NCBI GenBank assembly: GCA_018524345.1
Contig: JADQAZ010000003.1
Coordinates: 682,001-746,000, forward strand
DNA: 64,000 nt
Direction: 5' to 3'
Source of the DNA: Harenicola maris
GTDB taxonomy: Bacteria; Pseudomonadota; Alphaproteobacteria; Rhodobacterales; Rhodobacteraceae
The notes beneath the pieces were generated by a model. It was not told where the DNA came from and did no database searches. It was given only the letters and a program-made list of their open reading frames with translations. The position numbers were made by a program, and so were the translations under genes. The first letter of the stretch is position 1. The number at the start of each line of letters is the position of its first letter. Below, in pieces: positions 54,719 to 61,784 of this stretch.

Positions 54719-55375
54719 ATGCCAGAAAAACGAAAACCCATCCGCCGCGACAAGAAGCGCAACCCTGAAGTCACCCGCGCAGCGATTCTGCAAGCTGCTC
54801 TGGAAGAGTTCGGAGAGGTAGGCCATTCCGGCGCCCGCGTGGATCGGATCGCCGAAAGGGCGGGCGTGAGCAAGCCGATGATCTACGATTATTTCGGCGA
54901 CAAGGATGGAATCTATACTGCCGCTCTGCGTGAGGCCTATGTGCAAATCCGCGCCGGAGAAGAGGAGCTGGAGCTGGACCTGCTCGACCCGGAAGCCGCC
55001 ATCCGAGCCTTGCTGCGATTCACCATGGATCATTTCTGGCGCAAGCCTTGGTTCATCAGGATGTTGAACACCGAAAACCTTCTGGGCGGCGATACCATCC
55101 GCAAGCTGGACGATGCCGCGGATATCCAATCGGTGCTGTTTACGCGGCTTGAGGCCGTGTTGGATCAGGGGGTTTCGACGAAGGTGTTCCGTTCGGATAT
55201 CGACCCGGTACAGCTCTACCTTTTTATCGCCTCGGTCTGCTACTTCCCGATCTCAAACATGCACACTCTGCGGGTCGTGTTCCAAATCCCGATTACCGGC
55301 GAATGGCTGGAACAGCACGCTGACCGTGCCAGTGACATGATTGTTGGCTATCTCAAGGCTCCGCCGAAAGCTTGA
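54719..55375 (+). CDS. TetR/AcrR family transcriptional regulator
   Basis: 218 residues. The N-terminal TetR helix-turn-helix (about 18-65) includes RAAILQAALEEFGEVG and VDRIAERAGVSKPMIYDYFGDKDGIY; the rest is an all-helical ligand and dimer domain. The basic N-terminus (MPEKRKPIRRDKKR) is an extra DNA-contacting arm. It is encoded 103 bp after the isomerase gene on the same strand and is the only regulator in the block, so it most likely represses the two promoters with ACCTACTA-type operators. The inducer is probably a pathway intermediate. Confidence 0.92.
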   Translation: MPEKRKPIRRDKKRNPEVTRAAILQAALEEFGEVGHSGARVDRIAERAGVSKPMIYDYFGDKDGIYTAALREAYVQIRAGEEELELDLLDPEAAIRALLRFTMDHFWRKPWFIRMLNTENLLGGDTIRKLDDAADIQSVLFTRLEAVLDQGVSTKVFRSDIDPVQLYLFIASVCYFPISNMHTLRVVFQIPITGEWLEQHADRASDMIVGYLKAPPKA

Positions 55376-55456
55376 GGCATTGCCACATTGAAATGTGACG
55401 CAGGATGCCCTTAACCCCATGCCATTGAATGCCGGGGGGCATTCGAGCAATCCCCA

Positions 55457-55915
55457 ATGCCCCCTAACCATTTCGAAGGTACGCCGCACGGCAAACGCCT
55501 TCGCTTTCGCGCCAGCAAAAGAGGCCAGATCGCACATATTCCCGCTTCATCAGCCTTTTAGAAACTGATCGCTGATACACCGGAAGGCCAAGAGGTACTT
55601 TTGGTGTCCGAGCTTGGCAGACCTCTGAGCGCACGTTGGGCGTCGAACCAGATCACCAAGTGGCGGCGAGAAGCGCAGATACCCTCGTCGATTGATGGAC
55701 GTGAGAATACGTTGTTCGATACGCGAGGGACGGCCGCGACCAGATTGCTCAATACGGATCTTTCGTTGCGCCAGATCGCGGTGCTGATCGGGTGGTTTGT
55801 TCCCTACGCGGTGCAGGTTATCGAGCATTATGCGCAGCTTAGCTCGAACGAAAGCGATGCAGTTTTGCGCAAACTCAATCGAGCAAAATCACTGGCGCAA
55901 GACACAAAAATGTAA
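55457..55915 (+). pseudogene. Decayed tyrosine recombinase/integrase (C-terminal remnant)
   Basis: A reading frame from ATG 55457 encodes integrase-like sequence (FEGTPHGKRLRFRASKRGQ, IAHIPASSAF), is broken by TAG at 55559-55561, and resumes in the same frame with KLIADTPEGQEVLLVSELGR through to 55915. The second part matches the integrase C-terminus: GRPLSARWASNQITKWRR, an Arg box FDTRGTAATRLL, and a HYAQL stretch near the Tyr. The N-terminal DNA-binding domains and first catalytic Arg are missing, and the usual His-x-x-Arg is altered. It is a dead remnant, next to a tRNA fragment, marking an old integration site. Confidence 0.8.
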
Positions 55916-55977
55916 ACACCCATGCAAACGCGGGGCCTCAAACACGGTTAGGAGTGATGTCAGTGATTGTTAGTAAA

Positions 55978-56020
55978 TGGAGGCGAGTACCGGAATCGAA
56001 CCGGTGTACACGGATTTGCA
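55978..56020 (-). tRNA. tRNA-Cys(GCA) 3' fragment, probable att site (not a functional tRNA)
   Basis: Read on the minus strand, these 43 bases are the 3' half of an alphaproteobacterial tRNA-Cys: T33 and anticodon GCA, the 3' side of the anticodon stem (AAATCCG), the T arm with GGTTCGATTCC, the acceptor 3' strand GGCGAG-complement CTCGCC, and TCCA. Homology stops abruptly at the anticodon loop (56020); beyond it the sequence AACCAGAAAG is not tRNA. Such a fragment is the att copy left when an element integrates in a tRNA gene. Geometry places the element to the right of this site, with the intact tRNA at its far end. Confidence 0.85.
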
Positions 56021-56083
56021 AACCAGAAAGATAAGAAGCATAAACAACGGCTTAGTGGTGCAAAACACCTTCTGACAAAAAGT

Positions 56084-56098
56084 GAACAAAAAGCGAAA
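56084..56098. promoter_or_regulatory. SOS-box-like sequence
   Basis: GAAC-N7-GAAA, one base from the alphaproteobacterial LexA box GAAC-N7-GAAC (GTTC-N7-GTTC on the other strand), 63 bp before the phage-like replication gene. DNA-damage control of an element gene would make sense. One mismatch in eight makes a chance match possible. Confidence 0.25.
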
Positions 56099-56160
56099 GT
56101 TTCAACGCTGTTTGCGAGCCAGAATGTTCACAAAATCGTTTCTAGCCTTGGGATGATGCG

Positions 56161-57024
56161 ATGAGTTGGGCGGTTGCAAACGAATGCGCTGAGCGTCGCT
56201 TTGGCAGTGCCGCGCGCAAACAGATCATCATGTTCTTGGCGGATAAGGCGAGCGATGATGGCTCAGGTATCTGGTGCTCCAAGGGGACGATCCAGCGCCA
56301 CACTGAACTCAGCGAGAGCACGGTCAAGCGCACAATCATCGACTTCCTGCGCGAAGGCATTTTGATCGAGACAGGGCGGCGGCACTGCAAGAATGGCTAC
56401 ACCGTCATTTACCGCATTGTTCTGGAGCGGGTGGCCGCGCTCGAACCCACGGCCGAGCCCGACATTGACACGGGGGTCACTGTGAACCCCGTCCAGCCTG
56501 AACCCGGTACGGGGTCCACGGTGAACGGGGTACGGGGTTCACGGTGGACCCCAAACCATCCTAAAACCATCCATAAACCACCTACGCGCAGGCGCGAGGC
56601 GGAGGAAGAGGTTGAAGATCTTGAATCTGAGAAGATCTTGGCGGCCTATCCCGAGGACAGGATCCGAGATAGGCGGACCACTCTGCGCCTGATCGCAGCG
56701 GCTGTGAAAGCCTGGGTGAAGCCCGATGACTTGCAGCAGGCGGTCAAAGCCTATGCGAAGGAAAGCGAGGGCTACACACGTAGCAAGGTCTGTTTCTCGG
56801 ACAATTGGTTCAAGATGCGCCGATGGGAGAAGGGGCTTGCCCAGATACAGGCGGACCGGGAGAAGGCGCGAGAGGCCGAAGCCAAAGGTCGCGCTAGCCT
56901 CGCCGAGTGGATCCGTGAACGCCACCCTCTTTGCCGCCACATTACAAACCGGCAGATTGAGGGCTTGATCTCGTCAAAGCTGGTGACGCCCGAGCAGGTG
57001 CGCGCTGCGGGGCTGCAGGCATAA
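56161..57024 (+). CDS. Phage/plasmid-type replication protein with winged HTH (lambda O-like organisation)
   Basis: 287 residues. An N-terminal winged helix (about 5-90, WCSKGTIQRHTELSESTVKR) is joined by a low-complexity Pro/Gly/Thr/Val linker (about 98-140) to a charged helical C-terminal domain (FSDNWFKMRRWEKGL). This layout is typical of phage replication initiators such as lambda O, whose gene contains the origin. The linker-coding DNA here has iterated near-palindromes. A lysogenic or plasmid-like element is suggested, but no phage structural gene or partitioning gene is present. It is the first gene to the right of the tRNA-Cys fragment. Confidence 0.75.
   Translation: MSWAVANECAERRFGSAARKQIIMFLADKASDDGSGIWCSKGTIQRHTELSESTVKRTIIDFLREGILIETGRRHCKNGYTVIYRIVLERVAALEPTAEPDIDTGVTVNPVQPEPGTGSTVNGVRGSRWTPNHPKTIHKPPTRRREAEEEVEDLESEKILAAYPEDRIRDRRTTLRLIAAAVKAWVKPDDLQQAVKAYAKESEGYTRSKVCFSDNWFKMRRWEKGLAQIQADREKAREAEAKGRASLAEWIRERHPLCRHITNRQIEGLISSKLVTPEQVRAAGLQA
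56473..56552. repeat. Iteron-like near-palindromic repeats inside the replication gene
   Basis: Three related copies: GGGGTCACTGTGAACCCC at 56473-56490, GGGGTCCACGGTGAAC at 56511-56526 and GGGGTTCACGGTGGACCCC at 56534-56552. Consensus GGGGT(Y)CAC-N-GTG(R)ACCCC; copies 1 and 3 are near-perfect palindromes. They code for the Pro/Val/Thr linker of the HTH protein. Repeats in this place resemble the origin iterons inside lambda gene O. Confidence 0.6.
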
Positions 57025-57038
57025 GTGCGGCTCGATTG

Positions 57039-57108
57039 TTACGTCATGGCGTAAAAAGTAGATATTTACGTTGCGGCGTAATTTGTTTTAATTTACGCTG
57101 TGCCGTAA
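57039..57108. promoter_or_regulatory. Three HipB-type operators, 27-bp spaced
   Basis: TTACG-N6-CGTAA occurs three times: 57039-57054, 57066-57081 and 57093-57108. Start-to-start distance is exactly 27 bp both times. They fill the gap between the replication gene and the hipB-like start at 57122; the last copy touches the ribosome site AAAGGAG. Cooperative binding of HipB/HipA complexes and autoregulation is the likely purpose. Confidence 0.85.
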
Positions 57109-57121
57109 AAGGAGCCACATC

Positions 57122-57367
57122 ATGGACCTCACAGCACGAACGGCCGAGCAAATCGGCGAGGCACTCCGTAGGACGCGCAAAGCGCGCGGCTGGACCCAAA
57201 GCGACATCAGCGCGCGCACGAATTTGCGCGTCGCGACGATTTCGTCGCTCGAGAATGGCGACGCGGGAACCAAGCTCGCCACAGTGCTCGCTGTTATGGC
57301 GGCACTTGGGCTTGAGTTCCGATTGGTGGAACGCGGTGGCTCGCTTGAGATTGAGGATATCTTCTGA
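57122..57367 (+). CDS. hipB: HipB-like antitoxin (XRE-type helix-turn-helix)
   Basis: 81 residues with an XRE helix-turn-helix (about 8-65): IGEALRRTRKARGWTQ, ISARTNLRVATISSLENGD. It should bind the three TTACG-N6-CGTAA sites and neutralise the kinase encoded next; both are typical of HipB. AAAGGAG lies 8 nt before the start. The stop overlaps the hipA start by one base (TGATG), which keeps antitoxin and toxin production coupled. Confidence 0.92.
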   Translation: MDLTARTAEQIGEALRRTRKARGWTQSDISARTNLRVATISSLENGDAGTKLATVLAVMAALGLEFRLVERGGSLEIEDIF

Positions 57368-58659
57368 TGGCCAAACACGGGCGTAGCGGCACGATGCAAG
57401 TGCTTCTGAACGGACGGTTGGTGGGGGCATTGCGTCTCGCAGGCTCAGGAGCGATCAGCTTTACATATGATCCGGACTGGTTGGCGTGGGAGCACGCCAT
57501 GCCCATCTCGCGGTCCCTGCCTTTGCGCGAAGAGGCGCACCAAGGTGGCCCTGTCATTGCCTACCTGGAAAACTTGCTGCCGGACAATCAGGCGATACGT
57601 GAACGCGTTGCCGCTCGTGTGCGTGCTGGCGGTACGGACGCATGGCACATGCTGGAGAAGATCGGGCGCGATTGCGTGGGAGCCTTGCAGTTCGTCTCGA
57701 GTGAGGTCCCCGAGGTTGGCCCACTCGAGGGAGAGCCCGTATCTGAGGCGCAGATTGCGGATATGCTGCGCAACCTCGCGAGCGCTCCGCTCGGCCTGGA
57801 TGAGGAAGACGACTTTCGCATTTCTATCGCAGGGGCGCAGGAGAAAACAGCGCTGCTGCGCCATGAAGGCATGTGGATCCGTCCATCGGGACTTACCCCC
57901 ACAACCCATATCCTCAAGACGCAACTTGGCGTTCTGCCTGCAGGGATCGATTTGTCTGACAGTGTTGAGAACGAATTTTTCTGCATGAGCTTTTGCCGTG
58001 CCATGGGCATGGATGTCGCGGAGGTCGAGATTGCCGACTTTGAAGACGTGCGGAGCCTTGTCGTGACGCGGTTTGATCGGCGCTGGACCAAGGATGGCCG
58101 CTTGATCCGCCTCCCGCAGGAAGACTTTTGCCAGGCGCTCACAGTTCCACCCAGCCAGAAATACCAAATGGATGGCGGGCCGGGGATCACTGAAGGGATC
58201 GGAATGTTGACTGGTAGTGATGACCCTGAAGCAGATCAGCGTGCCTTCTTCCGCGCGCAGGTGCTGTTTTGGCTTTTGGGAGCGACGGACGGGCACGCCA
58301 AGAACTTCAGCATTGCATTGCGCCCCGGCGGGTTCCGCATGACCCCGCTTTATGATGTGCTGAGTGCCCAAAAAGCGGTGGATGACGGTCAAATTCGCCA
58401 GAACCGGATGCGCCTCGCGATGGCTGTCGACGGACACTACCGGATCAACGAGGTCGTGCCGCGCCATTTCCTGCAGGCTGCGAAGGCCGCAGGTTTTGGT
58501 GTGGCACTGGCAAAAGAGGATTTGTCCGACATCGCGACGGAGCTTGAACCCGCCTTGGACAAGACACTTGCAGACTTGCCGGATGGGTTCCCGCAGCCAT
58601 TGGCCGATGCCATTGTTGCTGGCGCACGACGTCGCGCAGCTGCCTTTGATGCCGTATGA
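57367..58659 (+). CDS. hipA: HipA-family serine/threonine kinase toxin
   Basis: 430 residues, full length (E. coli HipA is 440). It has an N-terminal couple_hipA domain (about 10-105), the Ser-containing gly-rich loop FRISIAGAQEKTALL (S153, equivalent to the autophosphorylated S150), the ATP-site HILKTQLG, the catalytic Asp D308 (GATDGHAKNF) and the Mg-binding D330 (PLYDVLS). All key residues are present, so an active toxin that phosphorylates a translation factor (GltX in E. coli) is expected. It follows HipB with a one-base overlap. Confidence 0.95.
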   Translation: MAKHGRSGTMQVLLNGRLVGALRLAGSGAISFTYDPDWLAWEHAMPISRSLPLREEAHQGGPVIAYLENLLPDNQAIRERVAARVRAGGTDAWHMLEKIGRDCVGALQFVSSEVPEVGPLEGEPVSEAQIADMLRNLASAPLGLDEEDDFRISIAGAQEKTALLRHEGMWIRPSGLTPTTHILKTQLGVLPAGIDLSDSVENEFFCMSFCRAMGMDVAEVEIADFEDVRSLVVTRFDRRWTKDGRLIRLPQEDFCQALTVPPSQKYQMDGGPGITEGIGMLTGSDDPEADQRAFFRAQVLFWLLGATDGHAKNFSIALRPGGFRMTPLYDVLSAQKAVDDGQIRQNRMRLAMAVDGHYRINEVVPRHFLQAAKAAGFGVALAKEDLSDIATELEPALDKTLADLPDGFPQPLADAIVAGARRRAAAFDAV

Positions 58660-59170
58660 TCCGCAGATCATATTTCCGTATTATGGTCAGTAGATCATAT
58701 TGAGCGGCAGGCGTGCCTTCGTGAAGTAACAAGTCTGTAGGGCCGGTGTACGCCGCGATTGTGAGATCGCAGGGGCCCTATTCTATTGATGCATCGGGTT
58801 TTTCATATTTGTGGGCGCCAAGGCGGACCTTTAGGTCGATTGCAGCGAATGCCGGGAAAGAGCCCATTGTGTGAATTCGGTTTTCCTGCTGCGAGCGCGC
58901 GCAGCACGGAAAATGCCGCATCTGCTCGAATCTGAATGTCGCGTGGCGGACAAGAGACCGGACATTTAAAAATTTTGCAAGGACCACTTCACCAAGCCGA
59001 ATTTAGTGAAATTCGCAGCATCCGATAAAATGGGCTGGTTGCGGCCCAATACACCTGTAGAGATACTACGAATAGAGCCTTCGGATAACGGCCATTCAAT
59101 CCGATGCTAAGCTCTCGGCGTTAGCGCGGTGCTGATGTCTGGGTATGGAGGGCGGATCGGAGGGCAAATC
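58660..59170. other. Gene-poor spacer after hipA
   Basis: About 510 bp without a convincing gene. At the left end lies an inverted repeat TATGATC-CGCA-GATCATA (58655-58672) overlapping the hipA stop, and AGATCATATT is repeated at 58665-58674 and 58692-58701. A two-tier hairpin at 58738-58780 (TAGGGCC with GGCCCTA, inner GCGAT with ATCGC) followed by TTCTATT may be the hipBA terminator. A 69-codon minus-strand frame at 58778-58987 looks like chance or debris. Confidence 0.45.
58738..58787 (+). terminator. Possible terminator of hipBA
   Basis: Outer arms TAGGGCC (58738-58744) and GGCCCTA (58774-58780), inner arms GCGAT (58755-58759) and ATCGC (58766-58770), followed by TTCTATT. The stem is interrupted and the tail is not a pure T-tract, so efficiency is uncertain. 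It lies 79 bp after the hipA stop. Confidence 0.45.
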
Positions 59171-59803
59171 ATGCCTCGAGTCCAACTTCCCACCGTCACC
59201 CCAAAACGCCGAGCTTGGAACAAGGGTCGGATCATCGGACAGAAACGACCGCCATCGCCAAAACAGGTTTGGGCCATCCGTGCACGGCTCGAAATTGCAG
59301 GCTATCTTCGCGACCTTGCGCTGTTCAACGTTGCCATCGATAGCAAGCTGCGCGGCTGTGATCTGGTCAAACTCGCCGTGACCGGCTTGGTCAAGGATGA
59401 TCGCGTGCGCGAACGAGTTTCGGTCATCCAGAGCAAAACCAAGAGACCGGTTCAGTTTGAACTGACGGAAAACACCCGCGAAACCGTCATTGCGTGGGTT
59501 ACATCACCCGAAATGATTGGCTGCCGCTTTATGTTCCCGAGCCGTTTCCACGATCGGCCCCATATCTCGACGCGACAATACGGTCGACTTGTTCGTGATT
59601 GGGTGACAGCGATCGGATTGGAGCCCGGTGGCTATGGTACTCATTCACTTCGTCGGACCAAAGCTGCAGAAATCTACCGCAAAACAGGCAACCTCCGCGC
59701 GGTGCAACTCCTGCTTGGCCATACAAAGATTGATAGCACGGTATGCTACCTCGGCGTTGAACTAGAAGATGCTCTAAGTATTGCAGAGCGTATCGACATC
59801 TAA
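59171..59803 (+). CDS. Stand-alone tyrosine recombinase catalytic domain
   Basis: 210 residues that cover only the catalytic half of a tyrosine recombinase. Residues: R61 (KLRGCDL), K89 or K91 (IQSKTKRPV), H158-x-x-R161 (THSLRRTKA), H184 (LLGHTKI) and Y193 (VCYLGV). The full set is present, so it may be active. There is no core-binding (SAM-like) domain before it, so it must grip DNA differently or use a partner. ATG 59171 follows GGAGGG; frames further upstream lack support. Such short recombinases are common on accessory DNA of Rhodobacteraceae. Confidence 0.88.
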   Translation: MPRVQLPTVTPKRRAWNKGRIIGQKRPPSPKQVWAIRARLEIAGYLRDLALFNVAIDSKLRGCDLVKLAVTGLVKDDRVRERVSVIQSKTKRPVQFELTENTRETVIAWVTSPEMIGCRFMFPSRFHDRPHISTRQYGRLVRDWVTAIGLEPGGYGTHSLRRTKAAEIYRKTGNLRAVQLLLGHTKIDSTVCYLGVELEDALSIAERIDI

Positions 59804-59810
59804 ACGATGT

Positions 59811-59836
59811 TGGCGGACGGCACTTGCCGTTCGCCA
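59811..59836 (+). terminator. Terminator-like hairpin after the recombinase gene
   Basis: TGGCGGACGGC (59811-59821) and GCCGTTCGCCA (59826-59836) pair over 11 bp (one G-U) with a 4-nt loop, 8 bp after the stop. Only ATTT follows, so it may be a weak terminator. The rest of the gap to 60210 (about 375 bp) shows nothing recognisable. Confidence 0.5.
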
Positions 59837-60210
59837 ATTTGGAAGAGGCCTACGACAATGTAGCGGTGAAAACGAAGTGAGCGCCCTCTCTACCAACCTT
59901 CTGTGACGCAACAGATGTCAGCTTCTGAACGGGCGAATCGAGAAAATGACATAACTGGAGAAGGTTCTTCCGATGCACACGCTAGAGGTTTACCAACGTT
60001 GACTTCTTTAAGGGCATGGGTGGTCTGAGAAATGGAGCCGGAATCACCAACCTTGTATTTCCGACGCTAAGAGACTACGTAAAAGATACGAAAGTTGCGG
60101 TTCTCTCCGGCATAGGCGCATCAGCCTGCCAGAGCGGATCACAATCATCCATCATAAAAATTCAGCTGTCACGTCCTGTAACAGGGATCTGATGTTTGGG
60201 GAGGTTGCCG

Positions 60211-60522
60211 ATGTCATCGCGCACGACCACATCATTTGTGACATTCCTTTATCCGTTCGTGGTCGCTGGATACACGGATGAATTGCCTGCGGGCGAGTAT
60301 CAAATTTTGGCGGACGACGACGTCATGCTGAGCAACAGCTTTGCGGCATACCGACGGACTGCGACTTTTCTATTGATCAATTTGCACGCAGGAAAGTCAG
60401 AGCTGCGCGCAGTGGATCACCGAGACCTGGAGTTGGCTCTGGCACAGGATCAGGCCAACGCGAACAAACACGAAATCAAAAATAGTGCGGCGGCGCTTTC
60501 TCCGTCAGAGGATCAAAAATGA
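60211..60522 (+). CDS. Hypothetical protein, accessory module gene 1
   Basis: 103 residues, no function recognised. It starts MSSRTTTSFVTFLYPFVVAGYTDELPAGEY; the first 70 residues look like a small mostly beta domain (YQILADDDVML, ATFLLINLHAGKSEL), the last 35 are hydrophilic. I recall similar proteins from Rhodobacteraceae accessory regions next to the same downstream gene, which I cannot check here. GGGGAGG precedes the start at 60211. The stop overlaps the next start by 4 bp, so the two are co-translated. Confidence 0.75.
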   Translation: MSSRTTTSFVTFLYPFVVAGYTDELPAGEYQILADDDVMLSNSFAAYRRTATFLLINLHAGKSELRAVDHRDLELALAQDQANANKHEIKNSAAALSPSEDQK

Positions 60523-60872
60523 CATTTCCCGAATGGACGAAACCCGGTGCTTACGGTGCCTTGGTTGGCGCGGTTGCTGTCTCTATTCTTGGCTTTACCT
60601 GGGGCGGCTGGACAACTGCAGGCAGTGCGGACGAAATGGCTCAGAGCTTTGCTGCTGACGAAGTTACTTTGGCGATGGTGCCCGTATGTCTGAATCTTTC
60701 ACAAGCTGATACAGAACGAGCCGCAAAACTAGCGACACTTCAAGGAGCTTCGAGCTTTCAGCGGCGCAATGCCATGATGGAAACCGGCTGGGCCACATTG
60801 CCGGGCACGGATACCCCAAGCCGGGATCTAGCAGACGCGTGCCTTGCGGGGCTTGAGTTGGATGGATCGTAA
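60519..60872 (+). CDS. Hypothetical single-span membrane protein, accessory module gene 2
   Basis: 117 residues, unknown function. One membrane helix (about 10-33, GALVGAVAVSILGFTWGGWTTAG) lies near the N-terminus; the rest would face the periplasm and contains two Cys (MVPVCLNLSQ and LADACLAGL) that could pair. The protein is alanine-rich with a conserved-looking RRNAMMETGWATLPG stretch. It overlaps gene 1 by 4 bp and is followed 70 bp later by the cysteine-repeat gene. A role in envelope stress or surface association is only a guess. Confidence 0.75.
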   Translation: MTFPEWTKPGAYGALVGAVAVSILGFTWGGWTTAGSADEMAQSFAADEVTLAMVPVCLNLSQADTERAAKLATLQGASSFQRRNAMMETGWATLPGTDTPSRDLADACLAGLELDGS

Positions 60873-60942
60873 ATCACAGTTATCGTGGCTGCGGCTTCGG
60901 CAATCCAGCAGTGCCCATGTCGCAGAGGACATACCAACAATC

Positions 60943-61701
60943 ATGGCCCTATTTGTAGGGTCGATTACAGCAGTCCTGCTGTTTGCACTACCTACATTTG
61001 CCCAAACCGCCGATCAGCCAATGCCTGAGAACGCCAGTGCCAAAAGTTACGGCGATGGCTGGGAATGTAACATTGGATTCCGGCTGAACGAAAATGCCTG
61101 CGTCGCTATAATTGTGCCGCAAAACGCATATGACACGAACCGTTCCTACGGTTCAGGGTGGGAATGTCTGCATGGGTTTCGCAGGGCCGACGAAACTGCC
61201 TGTGTAGCAGTAGAGGTGCCTGAGGGTGGGTTTTTGGACCCGTCAGGTGAACGGTGGCGGTGTTTGCGCGGCTTCATCAAGGTTGATGACACATGTCAGG
61301 AGATCGTCCTGCCAGCGAATGCATATTTGGCAGATGCCTCATATGGCTCGACGTGGACGTGCGAACGTGGGTTCGAAGAAACTGGCGACCTATGTACTGC
61401 AATTGCGGTTCCGGCCAACGCCTATCTGAATGGATCAGGATACGGCCAGCCTTGGACATGTGAGCGCGGCTTCTTTGAACAGGACGGTCTGTGCGCAGCC
61501 GTCGCGATCCCCGCAAATGCCTATTTCGACGACGCAACCTACGGCACAGGGTGGAAGTGCGAACGTGGATACGAAGCCTCAGGCGAGACATGCGAATTGA
61601 TCGACGTTCCCGAAAACGCGCATCTGGGCAGGTCGGGCAACCGTTGGGAGTGCGACAAGAACTTCCAAAAATCAAAGGGGCTGTGCGTCCTCAACAACTA
61701 G
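60943..61701 (+). CDS. Secreted seven-repeat cysteine protein, accessory module gene 3
   Basis: 252 residues. A signal peptide (FVGSITAVLLFALPTFA, cleavage near residue 21) precedes seven tandem repeats of 30-34 residues, from PENASAKSYG to the C-terminus. The repeat consensus is P-x-N-A-Y-x4-Y-G-x-G-W-x-C-x-R-G-F/Y-x6-C-x-A-V/I. Each copy carries exactly two Cys (14 in all), so one disulfide per repeat is likely; copies 4-6 are most alike (PANAYL, WTCERGF). The frame is open to 60844 with ATG also at 60862, but ATG 60943 starts the signal peptide. An extracellular adhesive or receptor-like role is plausible; no function is known to me. Confidence 0.78.
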   Translation: MALFVGSITAVLLFALPTFAQTADQPMPENASAKSYGDGWECNIGFRLNENACVAIIVPQNAYDTNRSYGSGWECLHGFRRADETACVAVEVPEGGFLDPSGERWRCLRGFIKVDDTCQEIVLPANAYLADASYGSTWTCERGFEETGDLCTAIAVPANAYLNGSGYGQPWTCERGFFEQDGLCAAVAIPANAYFDDATYGTGWKCERGYEASGETCELIDVPENAHLGRSGNRWECDKNFQKSKGLCVLNN

Positions 61702-61784
61702 GCGCAAAGCACGGCAACACGGACTTCAAAATGCGCAGGTGAGGGCAGTTCTGTCCTCCGTGCCGACCCAAAAAGGGAACTACA

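Noticed and set aside
55978-56020. A complete tRNA-Cys gene
   Set aside because: Only the 3' half from the anticodon loop to CCA is present; no D arm or 5' acceptor strand follows beyond 56020.
58778-58987. Small minus-strand gene of 69 codons
   Set aside because: No ribosome site, no recognisable family and odd composition; treated as debris in the spacer after hipA.
60943-61701. CRISPR array or DNA-level satellite
   Set aside because: The repeat is at the protein level, with unit lengths of about 90-102 bp, diverged DNA and no constant repeat with unique spacers. No CRISPR array was seen anywhere in the window.
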